Assembly: GCA_003153375.1 (NCBI GenBank)
Contig: PLYM01000107.1
Coordinates: 1-42,303 of the forward strand
From: Planctomycetaceae bacterium
Lineage (GTDB): Bacteria > Planctomycetota > Planctomycetia > Pirellulales > PALSA-1355
DNA length: 42,303 nucleotides
Reading direction: 5' to 3'
Positions 32,319 to 40,674 of this stretch are shown in pieces. The position numbers were made by a program, and so were the translations under genes. The notes beneath the pieces were generated by a model. It was not told where the DNA came from. It worked only from the letters and a program-made list of their open reading frames with translations, and made no database searches. Every line of letters starts with the position of its first letter. Positions within the stretch are counted from its first letter, which is position 1.

Positions 32319-35060
32319 TTATTCGTCGTCGTCATCATCATCGTCAAAGCCGGCTCGCATGTCGTCCGGATCGTCCATCTTCGGCGACTTCAGCAGGCTG
32401 TTCCAATCGAATCCATGATCGAACGGCTTGAGCGCCTTGGCCGGATCGAACAGCCGCTCGTCAACCCGCACCAGGTCATAGGGTGTCAGGTCCGGCTGAT
32501 CGGCAAAAAAGTCGCGCGGCAGCGAGGCCCCGGCGTCGAACTGGTTCAAGTAAGGCAAATCCAACACCGTGAAGATCATCTTCAGCACCGAGCCAAAATT
32601 CATCAATTGGCTCGACACGAAATGCCGCTTCACGTGTGGGCTGATGAGCAGCAACAGCGATCGATGTGCGTCGACGTGGTCGCGGCCCCCTTGCGGATCG
32701 TCCTCGGTGACGACGATCAACAGGTCTTTCCAGAACGGCGACCGCGACAGCGTTTGCACCAGCCGGCCCAAGGCCAGATCGTTGTCGGCCATGTACGACT
32801 CGCCGAACGGATAGCCCGCCTCGGGCCGCTCGCCCGACAGGTGATCGTTCGGCAACACCATCGTCACCAGCTGGGGAAACGGTTCCTTTCCGCTGGCCCA
32901 GCGGTCGCGAAATTCCTTCTCGAACACGTCGATCCGATACTGATCGGGAATGCTCATGTTGAAGGTTGGATAGGTGCGCGAGGTGTGATCGAACAGCGGC
33001 TTGGGCAGCGGGAAACTGACGCTCATCTGCACGCCGGTGTGCTTGTGAATCTGCTCCTCGAGCGACATCGGCATTTCGGTGCCGAAGCCAAAATTGAAAA
33101 ACGGAATCCCCTTGCGGTCCAGATGCTCCCACAGCGCCCCGGCTTCGTTGTAGTCCTCGGGCAGCACCGTGGCGCTCGAGCCGTTCACATAGCGCCGGCC
33201 CGGCGCCTTGCTGAACGGTCGGGCTTCGATTCGCGATCGGGCGTTGACCTCGACCCATTCGTTGGGATACACCCCCACCACCCAGCGATGGCCCGTGTTC
33301 GACTGGTCGGCATCGCAATAGAAGTTGTCGCTGATCGCGAACCGGTCGGCCAACGCCTGATGATTCGGCGCCACGTTGACGTCGGCATAGGTCTCCAACC
33401 GCTTGTTCACCACCGTGGCCGACCGGCCAAGGTGCGCGAGCGTCGGATCGCCCGCCACGTCGGGGCGTTCGCCATAAACCTGGTCGAACGTGCGGTTCTC
33501 TTTGACCACGAACACGACGTGCTTGATCGGGCTGGCGCGCAGGCCCGAGGCCGGGGGCAGCGGATTGCGGCCGTCGTCGGCCACTTCGCGGCGGCGATAG
33601 GTATTGTCGACGACCTGCTGCGTGAAGCCCTTCAGTTCTTCCGCATTGGGCACCGCCACGCGTTGAAACAGCCCCTGCATGATGTCGCCGGGATGCGACC
33701 CGCGCTCCGGCGGCACGAAGCCGCGTCCGCCGTTGGGCCCCGAGCCAAATCCCTTGGCGCTCGACACGAACAACTCGCGCCCATCGCGCGAAATCTCCAC
33801 GAGGGCACAGAACCAGCCCGCGGGAATGTAACCCTCGAGCTTGCGCGCCGCCGTGTCGACCACGGCCACGGCATTCAAACCCGCGCAGGCCACGTAGAGT
33901 TTCACCTCGTCGGGGCTCAGCGCCAGCCCAAACGGCAGCACGCCGCGCAGATCTTCCAGCCCCGGCACGTTCAGCTCGACCTGGGCGACGATCTCGTTCT
34001 TCGCAATGTCGATGATCGAGATCGTATCGTTCGTGGCGTTCGACACGTAAGCAAACTGTCTGTCCACGGCCACCGTGCTGGGACTGGCGCCGCCGACGGT
34101 GTTGATGTTCTTGCGTCGCGCGCCAACCAGGTAACCCGTCTTGAGCCGCGCTTCGACGCGGCCATCGGCCAGGTTCACCTTGAACACCGACATCGCGTCG
34201 GGGTGATTCGGAGAGCCCAAGCCGGGAATGAAGACCCCCGCGACGACCACGCCCTCCTCCGCTTCCTTCGAGGGAACGCCATAGGCCGGAAACGCCAGCC
34301 CGGCCGTGGCCCGTGTCGTGGGCGTGACGCCCGGCAGCAGCGGATACTCGAACATGCCGACGTTCGACACCCAGGCAAACTTTTCGTCGGGCGACAAGCA
34401 GACGCCGAACGGATTGCGGCCCACGCGCACCGATTGCGAGACCTTGCCGCCTTCGAGATCGACGGTCACCAGCCGATAATTGTGCTGATCGACGGCGACG
34501 ATTCGCCGGCCGTCAGCGGTGACGACGAAATCGCCGACAAAGCTGTCTTCGTATCCGTCGCCATCCAGCGGAATCGACGCCATCTCCTGCCGCGTGGCCA
34601 CGTCAAAGCTCAGGATCAACCCCCGGTTCGCGCTGCCCACATACAGCTTCGAACCGTCGGGCGAAAAGGCGGCGCCCATGTACATGCCGTCGGCCCCTTT
34701 GCGCTTCGGCTGATTGGGCTGGTCGCCCGCGGGCACGGTCCGCTCGCGCACTTCCAACGGATCGAGCCCGATCCACTGAATGGCCCCGGCCGAGATCAGC
34801 GCGGCCGTGCGCTGGTCGGGACTGACCGCCAGGCCCCAGCTATACGATTGCGTGCGCACGTGCTTGCCGGCCGGCGTCAGATGCCGGCCATTGATCAGCA
34901 CCGCGTGCTCGGCATCGATCGACGGTCGCGACATCGCGCCCGGTGGCTCGAGCACCGTCACCATCCGCGGGCCCTCGCCCCGCGCGCTGCCCGCCAGCAT
35001 CGCCCACGCTGGGCCGACCCACGTCAGCCAGAGCCACGTCGCTCGTCCGAAACGCTTCAT
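32319..35060 (-). CDS. Bifunctional YncE-type beta-propeller/phosphoesterase (alkaline phosphatase-like), exported
   Basis: 913 aa. A Sec signal (1 to about 28) precedes a seven-bladed YncE-like propeller (about 40-490; repeats such as AFSPDGSKLYVGSANRG and VVDTAARKLEGYIPAGW). Residues about 510-900 are a phosphoesterase of the acid phosphatase/phospholipase C family: VVKENRTFDQVYG with Glu521-Asn522, then DADQSNTGHRWVVG and VTEDDPQGGRDHVDAHRS, which carry the metal-binding Asp/His residues. The protein ends in a run of acidic residues. This fused architecture is known in other bacteria, so the fusion itself is not new. The natural phosphoester is unknown. It lies between the PQQ-like propeller gene (30 nt) and the creatininase gene. 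Confidence 0.9.
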   Translation of the reverse strand: MKRFGRATWLWLTWVGPAWAMLAGSARGEGPRMVTVLEPPGAMSRPSIDAEHAVLINGRHLTPAGKHVRTQSYSWGLAVSPDQRTAALISAGAIQWIGLDPLEVRERTVPAGDQPNQPKRKGADGMYMGAAFSPDGSKLYVGSANRGLILSFDVATRQEMASIPLDGDGYEDSFVGDFVVTADGRRIVAVDQHNYRLVTVDLEGGKVSQSVRVGRNPFGVCLSPDEKFAWVSNVGMFEYPLLPGVTPTTRATAGLAFPAYGVPSKEAEEGVVVAGVFIPGLGSPNHPDAMSVFKVNLADGRVEARLKTGYLVGARRKNINTVGGASPSTVAVDRQFAYVSNATNDTISIIDIAKNEIVAQVELNVPGLEDLRGVLPFGLALSPDEVKLYVACAGLNAVAVVDTAARKLEGYIPAGWFCALVEISRDGRELFVSSAKGFGSGPNGGRGFVPPERGSHPGDIMQGLFQRVAVPNAEELKGFTQQVVDNTYRRREVADDGRNPLPPASGLRASPIKHVVFVVKENRTFDQVYGERPDVAGDPTLAHLGRSATVVNKRLETYADVNVAPNHQALADRFAISDNFYCDADQSNTGHRWVVGVYPNEWVEVNARSRIEARPFSKAPGRRYVNGSSATVLPEDYNEAGALWEHLDRKGIPFFNFGFGTEMPMSLEEQIHKHTGVQMSVSFPLPKPLFDHTSRTYPTFNMSIPDQYRIDVFEKEFRDRWASGKEPFPQLVTMVLPNDHLSGERPEAGYPFGESYMADNDLALGRLVQTLSRSPFWKDLLIVVTEDDPQGGRDHVDAHRSLLLLISPHVKRHFVSSQLMNFGSVLKMIFTVLDLPYLNQFDAGASLPRDFFADQPDLTPYDLVRVDERLFDPAKALKPFDHGFDWNSLLKSPKMDDPDDMRAGFDDDDDDDE

Positions 35061-35090
35061 CCTGTCGCCTGCTTCCGTTCCCGGTGCTCG

Positions 35091-36452
35091 CTACTCGGCT
35101 GAAATGCAATACAAGTACTGGTTGCCGCGCAGGAAGATCTGCTTGCCCACGATCGCGGCCGAGGCGTCGAAGCGGTCGTCCAGTTTGTTCGTGGCCAGAA
35201 TCTCCAACTCGCCGCCGCGCTTGATGACGACTGTCGTTCCCTCGCGGCCGGTGATGTAAACCTTGTCGGCGGCTCCGACCGGCGAGGCATAAATGTTCTC
35301 GATGCCCTCGACGCGCGTGCGGTCGAACACTGGCTCGCCCGTCTTGGCGTTCAGGCACGATAGCATCCCTCGATTGCTCGACAGAAAATAGAGCAGGTCG
35401 CCCCACAGCAGCGCCGAGGGCACATAGGGCGTGCCCGGCTTGCGGCGCCGCCAGGCCAGTTTGTCGTCGGCGCCCGTGATGTCGCCCGTTGAGTCGAGCG
35501 GAATCGCAAAGCAGGCATTGCCCATATAGCCGGTCATCAGAAAGGCCAGACTGCCATCGCTCACCGGGCAGGGAATGCAGGCCATCGCTTGCCCGCCACA
35601 GGCCCAAATCACGTCGCCTGTTTTCAGGTCATAGCTCCGCACGCGCTTGGTGCCGTGAACGATCACCTGCGTGCGTCCGCCGTGATCGATCACCAGCGGC
35701 GTGGCCCAACTGGTGTTCTCGTCGCGATCGACCTTCCACCGCGTTTCGCCGGTGGCGGCATCGAGGCAGATGATGAACGACCCGCCCTGGTGGTCCCAGT
35801 TCAACACCACGGCGTCGCCGTGGACGACCGGCGAACAGCCTTCGCCAAACGTGTTGTAGATCAACATCCGGCCGAAGTCGCGACCCCACAGCTGTTTGCC
35901 AGCGAGATCATAGGCATACACGCCGCGCGAGCCGAACGAGACATACAGCCGCTTGCCCTCGGTCGTGGGCGAGGCCGAGGCAAAGCTGGCGTCGGGATGA
36001 TGCCCTTCGTGCGGCACCTCTTCCTTGGCCATCTGCTGCCAGCGCACCTTGCCCGTTGGGCGGTCCAAACTCATCACGACGAACTGATAGACGTTTTCCG
36101 GCCGCTTGATGTTGAAGGGGTTCTTCTTGCCGTCCGCTTCGCTCGGTTCCAGCTCGACCTTGCGGTCCGTCTTGATCGCCGTGACCAGAAACACCTGGTC
36201 CTCCCACACGATCGGCGTCGCCGTGCTCGCGCCGGGCGTCTCGACTTTCCACTTGATGTTCTTCGTCTCGCTCCACTCGCTCGGCGGATCGCCCAACGGC
36301 GCCACGCCGGTAGCCAACGGCCCCCGCCACTGCGCCCAATTGTTCAATTCAGCCGGCGTCGGCTCGCCCTCTGCAGCGCGAGCCGTCGAACCGGCAAAGG
36401 GAGCAAGGGCCCAGCCGGCCAGCATGCCGAGAGCCAGAAGAGTTTTTGTCAT
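35091..36452 (-). CDS. PQQ-binding-like beta-propeller protein, exported
   Basis: 453 aa eight-bladed propeller of the PQQ/BamB-like class common in planctomycetes, headed by NWAQWRGPLATGVAPLGDPP, the standard opening of these proteins. Repeats such as GKVRWQQ, GKQLWGRDFG, GETRWKVDR and GDVIWACGG give the tryptophan-docking motifs. No catalytic Cys-Cys pair or heme site of true quinoprotein dehydrogenases is seen, so it may be a structural or binding propeller. Signal peptide 1 to about 27. ATG 36452 chosen because it begins the signal and has CAGGA upstream; the frame opens at 36497. It leads the minus-strand run that continues through the phosphoesterase and creatininase genes. Confidence 0.88.
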   Translation of the reverse strand: MTKTLLALGMLAGWALAPFAGSTARAAEGEPTPAELNNWAQWRGPLATGVAPLGDPPSEWSETKNIKWKVETPGASTATPIVWEDQVFLVTAIKTDRKVELEPSEADGKKNPFNIKRPENVYQFVVMSLDRPTGKVRWQQMAKEEVPHEGHHPDASFASASPTTEGKRLYVSFGSRGVYAYDLAGKQLWGRDFGRMLIYNTFGEGCSPVVHGDAVVLNWDHQGGSFIICLDAATGETRWKVDRDENTSWATPLVIDHGGRTQVIVHGTKRVRSYDLKTGDVIWACGGQAMACIPCPVSDGSLAFLMTGYMGNACFAIPLDSTGDITGADDKLAWRRRKPGTPYVPSALLWGDLLYFLSSNRGMLSCLNAKTGEPVFDRTRVEGIENIYASPVGAADKVYITGREGTTVVIKRGGELEILATNKLDDRFDASAAIVGKQIFLRGNQYLYCISAE

Positions 36453-36611
36453 GGGGGTGTATCCTGAGGGGGGGTGGGATGTCGTTGGAGGGCGCACTCA
36501 TCGAGCGAGTAACAACGTACCATGCCGGGCTCCGCGCTGCACGTTTGCGGCGTTTTTCGCTGCGGCAAAGGGTCAGGCGGAAATCAGATTTTCGGAAAAG
36601 GCGGCCCGCGA

Positions 36612-36809
36612 CTAGAGTAGCCCCGCGCGATAAGCCATGAAAAAGCCTGCCGCATAAATACCGGCGATACCCACAATAGATCCCGCGCCGTCCCACCATG
36701 TGCCCTTCAGGAGCAGTGCTAAGGTTACGCATGCCGCCCCCCATGCAACTGCCAGCACAATGAGGAGTGGCCGACAGCGTTTCGCAGAGTTGTATGGGCC
36801 ATCAGACAT
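36612..36809 (-). CDS. Small two-pass membrane protein (65 aa), hypothetical
   Basis: Begins MSDGPYNSAKRCRP and then has two hydrophobic segments (about 15-33 and 41-60) separated by GTWWDGAG. No family recognised. ATG 36809 lies 14 nt after the stop of the 45-aa gene upstream, so both are probably translated from one transcript. A longer frame to 36923 only shadows that gene. The 159 nt between this gene and 36452 hold the putative leader of the propeller gene; nothing else is seen there. Confidence 0.55.
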   Translation of the reverse strand: MSDGPYNSAKRCRPLLIVLAVAWGAACVTLALLLKGTWWDGAGSIVGIAGIYAAGFFMAYRAGLL

Positions 36810-36823
36810 GGGGCCTGTATCCG

Positions 36824-36961
36824 TCAATCCTGTCGTCGTCGCCAAAACTCCCGCACCATCAGGACCGCAGCCGCCAACAGGCTGACCAAGACCGTGATCG
36901 CGATCCAGTCTGGAATCTCCCAATACTCAACTTCAATGACTTCGAATTTCGCTTCAGGCAT
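36824..36961 (-). CDS. Single-pass micro-protein (45 aa), hypothetical
   Basis: Read directly from the minus strand: an acidic amphipathic start (MPEAKFEVIEVEYWEIPDW), one hydrophobic segment (about 20-36, IAITVLVSLLAAAVLMV) and a basic end REFWRRRQD before TGA. This is a clean bitopic topology with the C-terminus inside. GGGA is 8 nt before the ATG. It is 37 nt downstream of the CxxCH/PA14 protein gene and 14 nt upstream of the 65-aa membrane protein, so all three may be cotranscribed. No known family; such pieces often act as subunits or stabilisers of membrane or periplasmic enzymes, which is inference only. Confidence 0.55.
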   Translation of the reverse strand: MPEAKFEVIEVEYWEIPDWIAITVLVSLLAAAVLMVREFWRRRQD

Positions 36962-36998
36962 TGAGTTGTCCCAGCGCTCGCGGAGTGACGAAAGCCGC

Positions 36999-39900
36999 CT
37001 ACCGCAGCGATTGCAAAAACGCGATCAGGTCGGCCAGGTCTTGGCGGCTGAGCTGGGCGTCCATGCCCTCGGGCATGATCGAGACTTTGCTCTGCGTGAT
37101 TGATTCGATCGCCGTGCGGGGGACGCGGGTCTCGACGCGCGAGTTGTTGACGATGTGAATCGCTTCGGCCGTTTCGCGGGCGATGATGCCCGAGAGCACC
37201 TGGCCGTCGTCGGTCACCACGGCGAACGACTCGAACCCGCGGGCGAAGCTGGCGCTGGGAAAGACGATTGCCTCGAGCAGATCGCGCGGGGCGCGGATGG
37301 CGCCGATCTTGGTCAGGTCGGGCCCGATGCGGCCCCCCTGCCCTTGCACCGAGTGGCAGGTGGCGCAAATCGCCTTCTTGTTGGCAAAGAACAAATCGCG
37401 CCCGCGCTGAATCTCGCCGCCGGCCAGCACATCCTGCAACTCCGCCAGCCGAGCCTGTTGCTTGGCGCCATCGACCTTCAACTGCTCCAACAGCGGCCCC
37501 GCCGCCTGGCGAACCGAATCGGGATAGCCGCGCAGCACCGCCGTCAACGATTCGACTTGCAAGCTCTTCAGCCCCGGCGAATGCCCCAGCGCCGCGAGCA
37601 ACGCCTGGCCCACCGCGGCGTCGGCCGAACGCTCGAACGCCGGCAGCAGCTTGGGAACTTCCAACACGCCGGCCGAGGCCAGCGTGCCGCACAATGTCTT
37701 GAGCTGCGCCGCGTCGAGCTGCGACTTGCCCAACGCTTCGGCCGCGTCGAGTCGCACCAGCGGCGGCCGGTCGGCGGCCACGCTGGCGCGCAGCAAATCG
37801 AACAGCCCCGGTTCCACACTCGCCAGTCGCGTGGTCACCGCGGCGCCGGCCTGCACGCGCACGTCAAGCGGCACGCTCGGGTCGTTCGCCAGTCGCAACA
37901 GCGGGGCGTCAAACTCGCTGGAGTCGACATCCGGAAACGTCTCGACCGCGCCGCCCAGTTCATAGAACTCCGCGATCAACCCTTTCTTGAGCGCCGCCGG
38001 CTCGCCGGGCCGGGCCGTGCGGGGACGATGAAACAATACCTCGGCCGGAATGATCTGCTTGTCGTGATCCGGAAACTGCCACGACATTTTGCAGCCGGCT
38101 TCCCCCTCGTCCTGAATGAAATCGAGTCGCAGCGCGTGCTCGCCGGCTGCCAATTGCACGCGTCCCTCGCGCTCGCGCATGCCGTGCAGGCCGCCGTTGT
38201 CGACGACCAGCTTGCCGTCGATGAACAGTTGCGAGCCGTCGTCTGAGTCGGTGAAGAACGTATAGGTCGCCTCCCGTGGGCAGCGGATCACGCCCGACCA
38301 GCGAACGCAAAAATTCTCTGACAGTCGCGTGCCGGCAAAACGCTTTTCGGTCTCGGGGAAATTCACCTGGGCGTCGACCCTCAGAATCAGCGGACGTTTA
38401 TCCAGTGGCATGGCCCGTAGCGTCGCCACGGTCTGCCGCACCACACGCTCATCGGCATCGGCGATCGACGCTTGCAGCGGCGCCATCCACGCTCGCGGCA
38501 GCTTGCCCAGCGGGGCCTGCGCCATGACTTCCAACAGCGCCAATCGCGTAGCCACCGGCGTGCGGCCGTCGGCCACGGCCGTGCCAATCAACGCCTGCAC
38601 GTCCTGGTCGCCGGTGAAGGCCAGCAGTTGCCGCTTGAGCTCCTCGCGCCGCGCGTCGTCCAGATCTTTTTGTCCGATCCATTGGCGAAAAAACTCGACC
38701 ATCGCGCTGCCCCAGTCGCCGTGATGGCCGATGACCCACAGCGCCGTCTGCTCCATCAGCGGATCGCCGGGCGCCAGGTACGGCGTCACGGTCTCGGGCG
38801 TCAATTGCCCGCCGTCCATCTGGTCCAGCGCGATCAGCGCCCCGCGTTTGACCGGCGAACTGGCGATCTCCAAACCGCGCAGCGTGTTGGGCTGATCGCC
38901 GATGCGAATCAGCGCGAAGATCAGGGCATGCTCCAAAAACCGATCGCCCGCAAAATTCAAACCCGTGAACAGCGCCGGCAGGGCCTCGCGGTCGCCGAGT
39001 CGTCCCAGCGCCGTGGCCGCTTCGCGCTGCACGGCCGGCTCGCCCGCGTCCGTCAGGTCCATCAACGTGTGTAGTGCCTTGCTGTCGCGGTGCAGCCCGG
39101 CCGATCGCGCCGCGGCCTGGCGCACGCCCGCGCTGGAGTCTTCCAACGCTCGCCGCACCGCCGTCCGCGCCGGCTCGCCGTCGATGCGAGTCAACGCCCA
39201 CACCGCCGCGCACTTTGTCTCGGCGGCCGCATCGCCGTTGAGCACCCCGAGCAGCGGTGCCACGGCCGGCGCGCCCTGTTTGGCCAGTTGGGCCACGGCC
39301 CGATCGCGCACCGCGAACCGGGAATCGGCCAGCAGTTTGGTCAACTCCGCGGGCGACTGCGCACTCCAGGCAATCTTCGCTCCCCAGGCGTCGGCAACCG
39401 CCGGCGCGGCCGTCTTGCGCACGCGATAGATGCCGCCCAGCACGTCGGGCTTGGCAATCTGCGAGGTTGGGCAGCCGATGCGAAACCAGGCACCGGTGTC
39501 GATCACCAGCAAGCTGCCGTCGGCGTCCTCCATAACGTCGGTCGGGTGAAAATCGGCCTGGCTCGAAACCAGAAAATCCTCGTTGCGGCACGTGAACGAA
39601 GCGCCCGAGCGTTCGATCTTGTGCCGCACGATCTTGTGCATATTGAACAGGGCCGAATAGAGATTGCCGCGAAACTCCTGGCCCCAGGCGTCGCCGCGAT
39701 AGATCGTCAGGTCGGAGGCGGCCGCTACGCCCAGATGCGTCAGCGGCGGCAGCAGGTCGCCGGTCCGCTTGTGTTCGTGCAACACCCGATCGCGCACCGG
39801 ATACTCGCCGCCGTCGACGCAGTGAATCAACGCGTCGCGCAGTCCCGCGCCCATCGAGTTGGGAGCCAGGAACGTGCCGCTGGCGAACATGTCCCCCTCG

Positions 39901-40586
39901 CAGGTGAAGGCCACGCCGACGGCATTGCCCTGCGATCCGCACACCACTTCCAGATCCGAACCGTTGGGCCGGCAGCGCAGCACCAGCGGCGCGGTGCCCT
40001 CGTGAATGACCGGCCCGTCCGGCCGTTGGATCTTGTGTGGAAAGCGGCCCGCGCACCAATAGATCCGACCATCGGGCCCCAGGCTGCCGCCGTGCATGTC
40101 GTCGGCCACGCCCGTGTTGGCAAACCCGGTCACCAACTCTTCGCGCTTGTCGGCCACGCCGTCGCCATCGGTGTCCTCGAGCCGCCAGAAGCTGGGCGGC
40201 GACGAACAGTAAACCGCGCCGTCGTGCCACACCACGCCCTGCGGAAACACCAGCTTGTCGGCGAACACCGTGCTCTTGTCAAAGCGGCCGTCGCCGTCGG
40301 TGTCCTCGATCATCCGAATCACGTGCGGCGGGTTCTTGGCCAATTCGGCCCCCCGCAAATTCACACCCGCCGAGTCCGCCACATACAGCCGCCCCCGATC
40401 ATCAAAACTCGCCAACATCGGCCGCTCAACCAACGGCGCCCCCGCCGCCAGTTCCACCGTAAAACCCTTCGGCAACCGAATCGCCTCCACCCCCGACTTC
40501 TCATCGGCAGCGCGCGCTGCGGCGAAGGACAATAGCGAAAATAAGATAAGTGCGCTGACGATACGCGTTGAAAAATGACACAGCAT
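36999..40586 (-). CDS. PVC-type heme-binding CxxCH protein with PA14 domain (1195 aa)
   Basis: Second member in the window of the TIGR02604/TIGR02603 family. Sec signal 1 to about 27. N-terminal propeller about 30-400 (RGRLYVADS, DTDGDG loops, ADDMHGGSLGPDGRIYW). HEAT-like repeats about 410-720. A PA14 carbohydrate-binding domain about 737-860 (YTFFTDSDDGSQLFIDGKLVVDN). More helical repeats, then the c-type heme domain with Cys1074-AT-Cys1077-His1078 and GPDLTKIG; Met near VSIMPEGM may be the axial ligand. PA14 is absent from the 1026-aa relative at 1865 and suggests binding of a glycan. A purine-rich AAGGAG lies 13 nt before ATG 40586, rather far. It precedes two small membrane-protein genes. 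Confidence 0.9.
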   Translation of the reverse strand: MLCHFSTRIVSALILFSLLSFAAARAADEKSGVEAIRLPKGFTVELAAGAPLVERPMLASFDDRGRLYVADSAGVNLRGAELAKNPPHVIRMIEDTDGDGRFDKSTVFADKLVFPQGVVWHDGAVYCSSPPSFWRLEDTDGDGVADKREELVTGFANTGVADDMHGGSLGPDGRIYWCAGRFPHKIQRPDGPVIHEGTAPLVLRCRPNGSDLEVVCGSQGNAVGVAFTCEGDMFASGTFLAPNSMGAGLRDALIHCVDGGEYPVRDRVLHEHKRTGDLLPPLTHLGVAAASDLTIYRGDAWGQEFRGNLYSALFNMHKIVRHKIERSGASFTCRNEDFLVSSQADFHPTDVMEDADGSLLVIDTGAWFRIGCPTSQIAKPDVLGGIYRVRKTAAPAVADAWGAKIAWSAQSPAELTKLLADSRFAVRDRAVAQLAKQGAPAVAPLLGVLNGDAAAETKCAAVWALTRIDGEPARTAVRRALEDSSAGVRQAAARSAGLHRDSKALHTLMDLTDAGEPAVQREAATALGRLGDREALPALFTGLNFAGDRFLEHALIFALIRIGDQPNTLRGLEIASSPVKRGALIALDQMDGGQLTPETVTPYLAPGDPLMEQTALWVIGHHGDWGSAMVEFFRQWIGQKDLDDARREELKRQLLAFTGDQDVQALIGTAVADGRTPVATRLALLEVMAQAPLGKLPRAWMAPLQASIADADERVVRQTVATLRAMPLDKRPLILRVDAQVNFPETEKRFAGTRLSENFCVRWSGVIRCPREATYTFFTDSDDGSQLFIDGKLVVDNGGLHGMREREGRVQLAAGEHALRLDFIQDEGEAGCKMSWQFPDHDKQIIPAEVLFHRPRTARPGEPAALKKGLIAEFYELGGAVETFPDVDSSEFDAPLLRLANDPSVPLDVRVQAGAAVTTRLASVEPGLFDLLRASVAADRPPLVRLDAAEALGKSQLDAAQLKTLCGTLASAGVLEVPKLLPAFERSADAAVGQALLAALGHSPGLKSLQVESLTAVLRGYPDSVRQAAGPLLEQLKVDGAKQQARLAELQDVLAGGEIQRGRDLFFANKKAICATCHSVQGQGGRIGPDLTKIGAIRAPRDLLEAIVFPSASFARGFESFAVVTDDGQVLSGIIARETAEAIHIVNNSRVETRVPRTAIESITQSKVSIMPEGMDAQLSRQDLADLIAFLQSLR

Positions 40587-40674
40587 GGATAATTTCGCAC
40601 TCCTTGTCAGAGAAGCATTTCAATGCAGATTCAAATTCGAGTGAAACGATCTATTCGAATTGTGCGCCATTCCA

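Noticed and set aside
31662-35102. 1146-codon open frame on the plus strand
   Set aside because: It runs antisense to the creatininase and phosphoesterase genes, is rich in His/Arg/Gln low-complexity sequence, and shows no domain. It is a shadow caused by high GC.
36612-36961. Toxin-antitoxin pair made of the two small membrane proteins
   Set aside because: Neither matches a known toxin or antitoxin, there is no DNA-binding partner, and both have membrane topology only.
39090-40535. 481-codon open frame on the plus strand
   Set aside because: Antisense to the PA14/CxxCH gene with no recognisable domain.
40634-40661. AATTCGA/TCGAATT inverted repeat between the NACHT gene and the PA14/CxxCH gene
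   Set aside because: Only 7 bp with a 14-nt loop and no T-run; too weak to call a terminator or operator.
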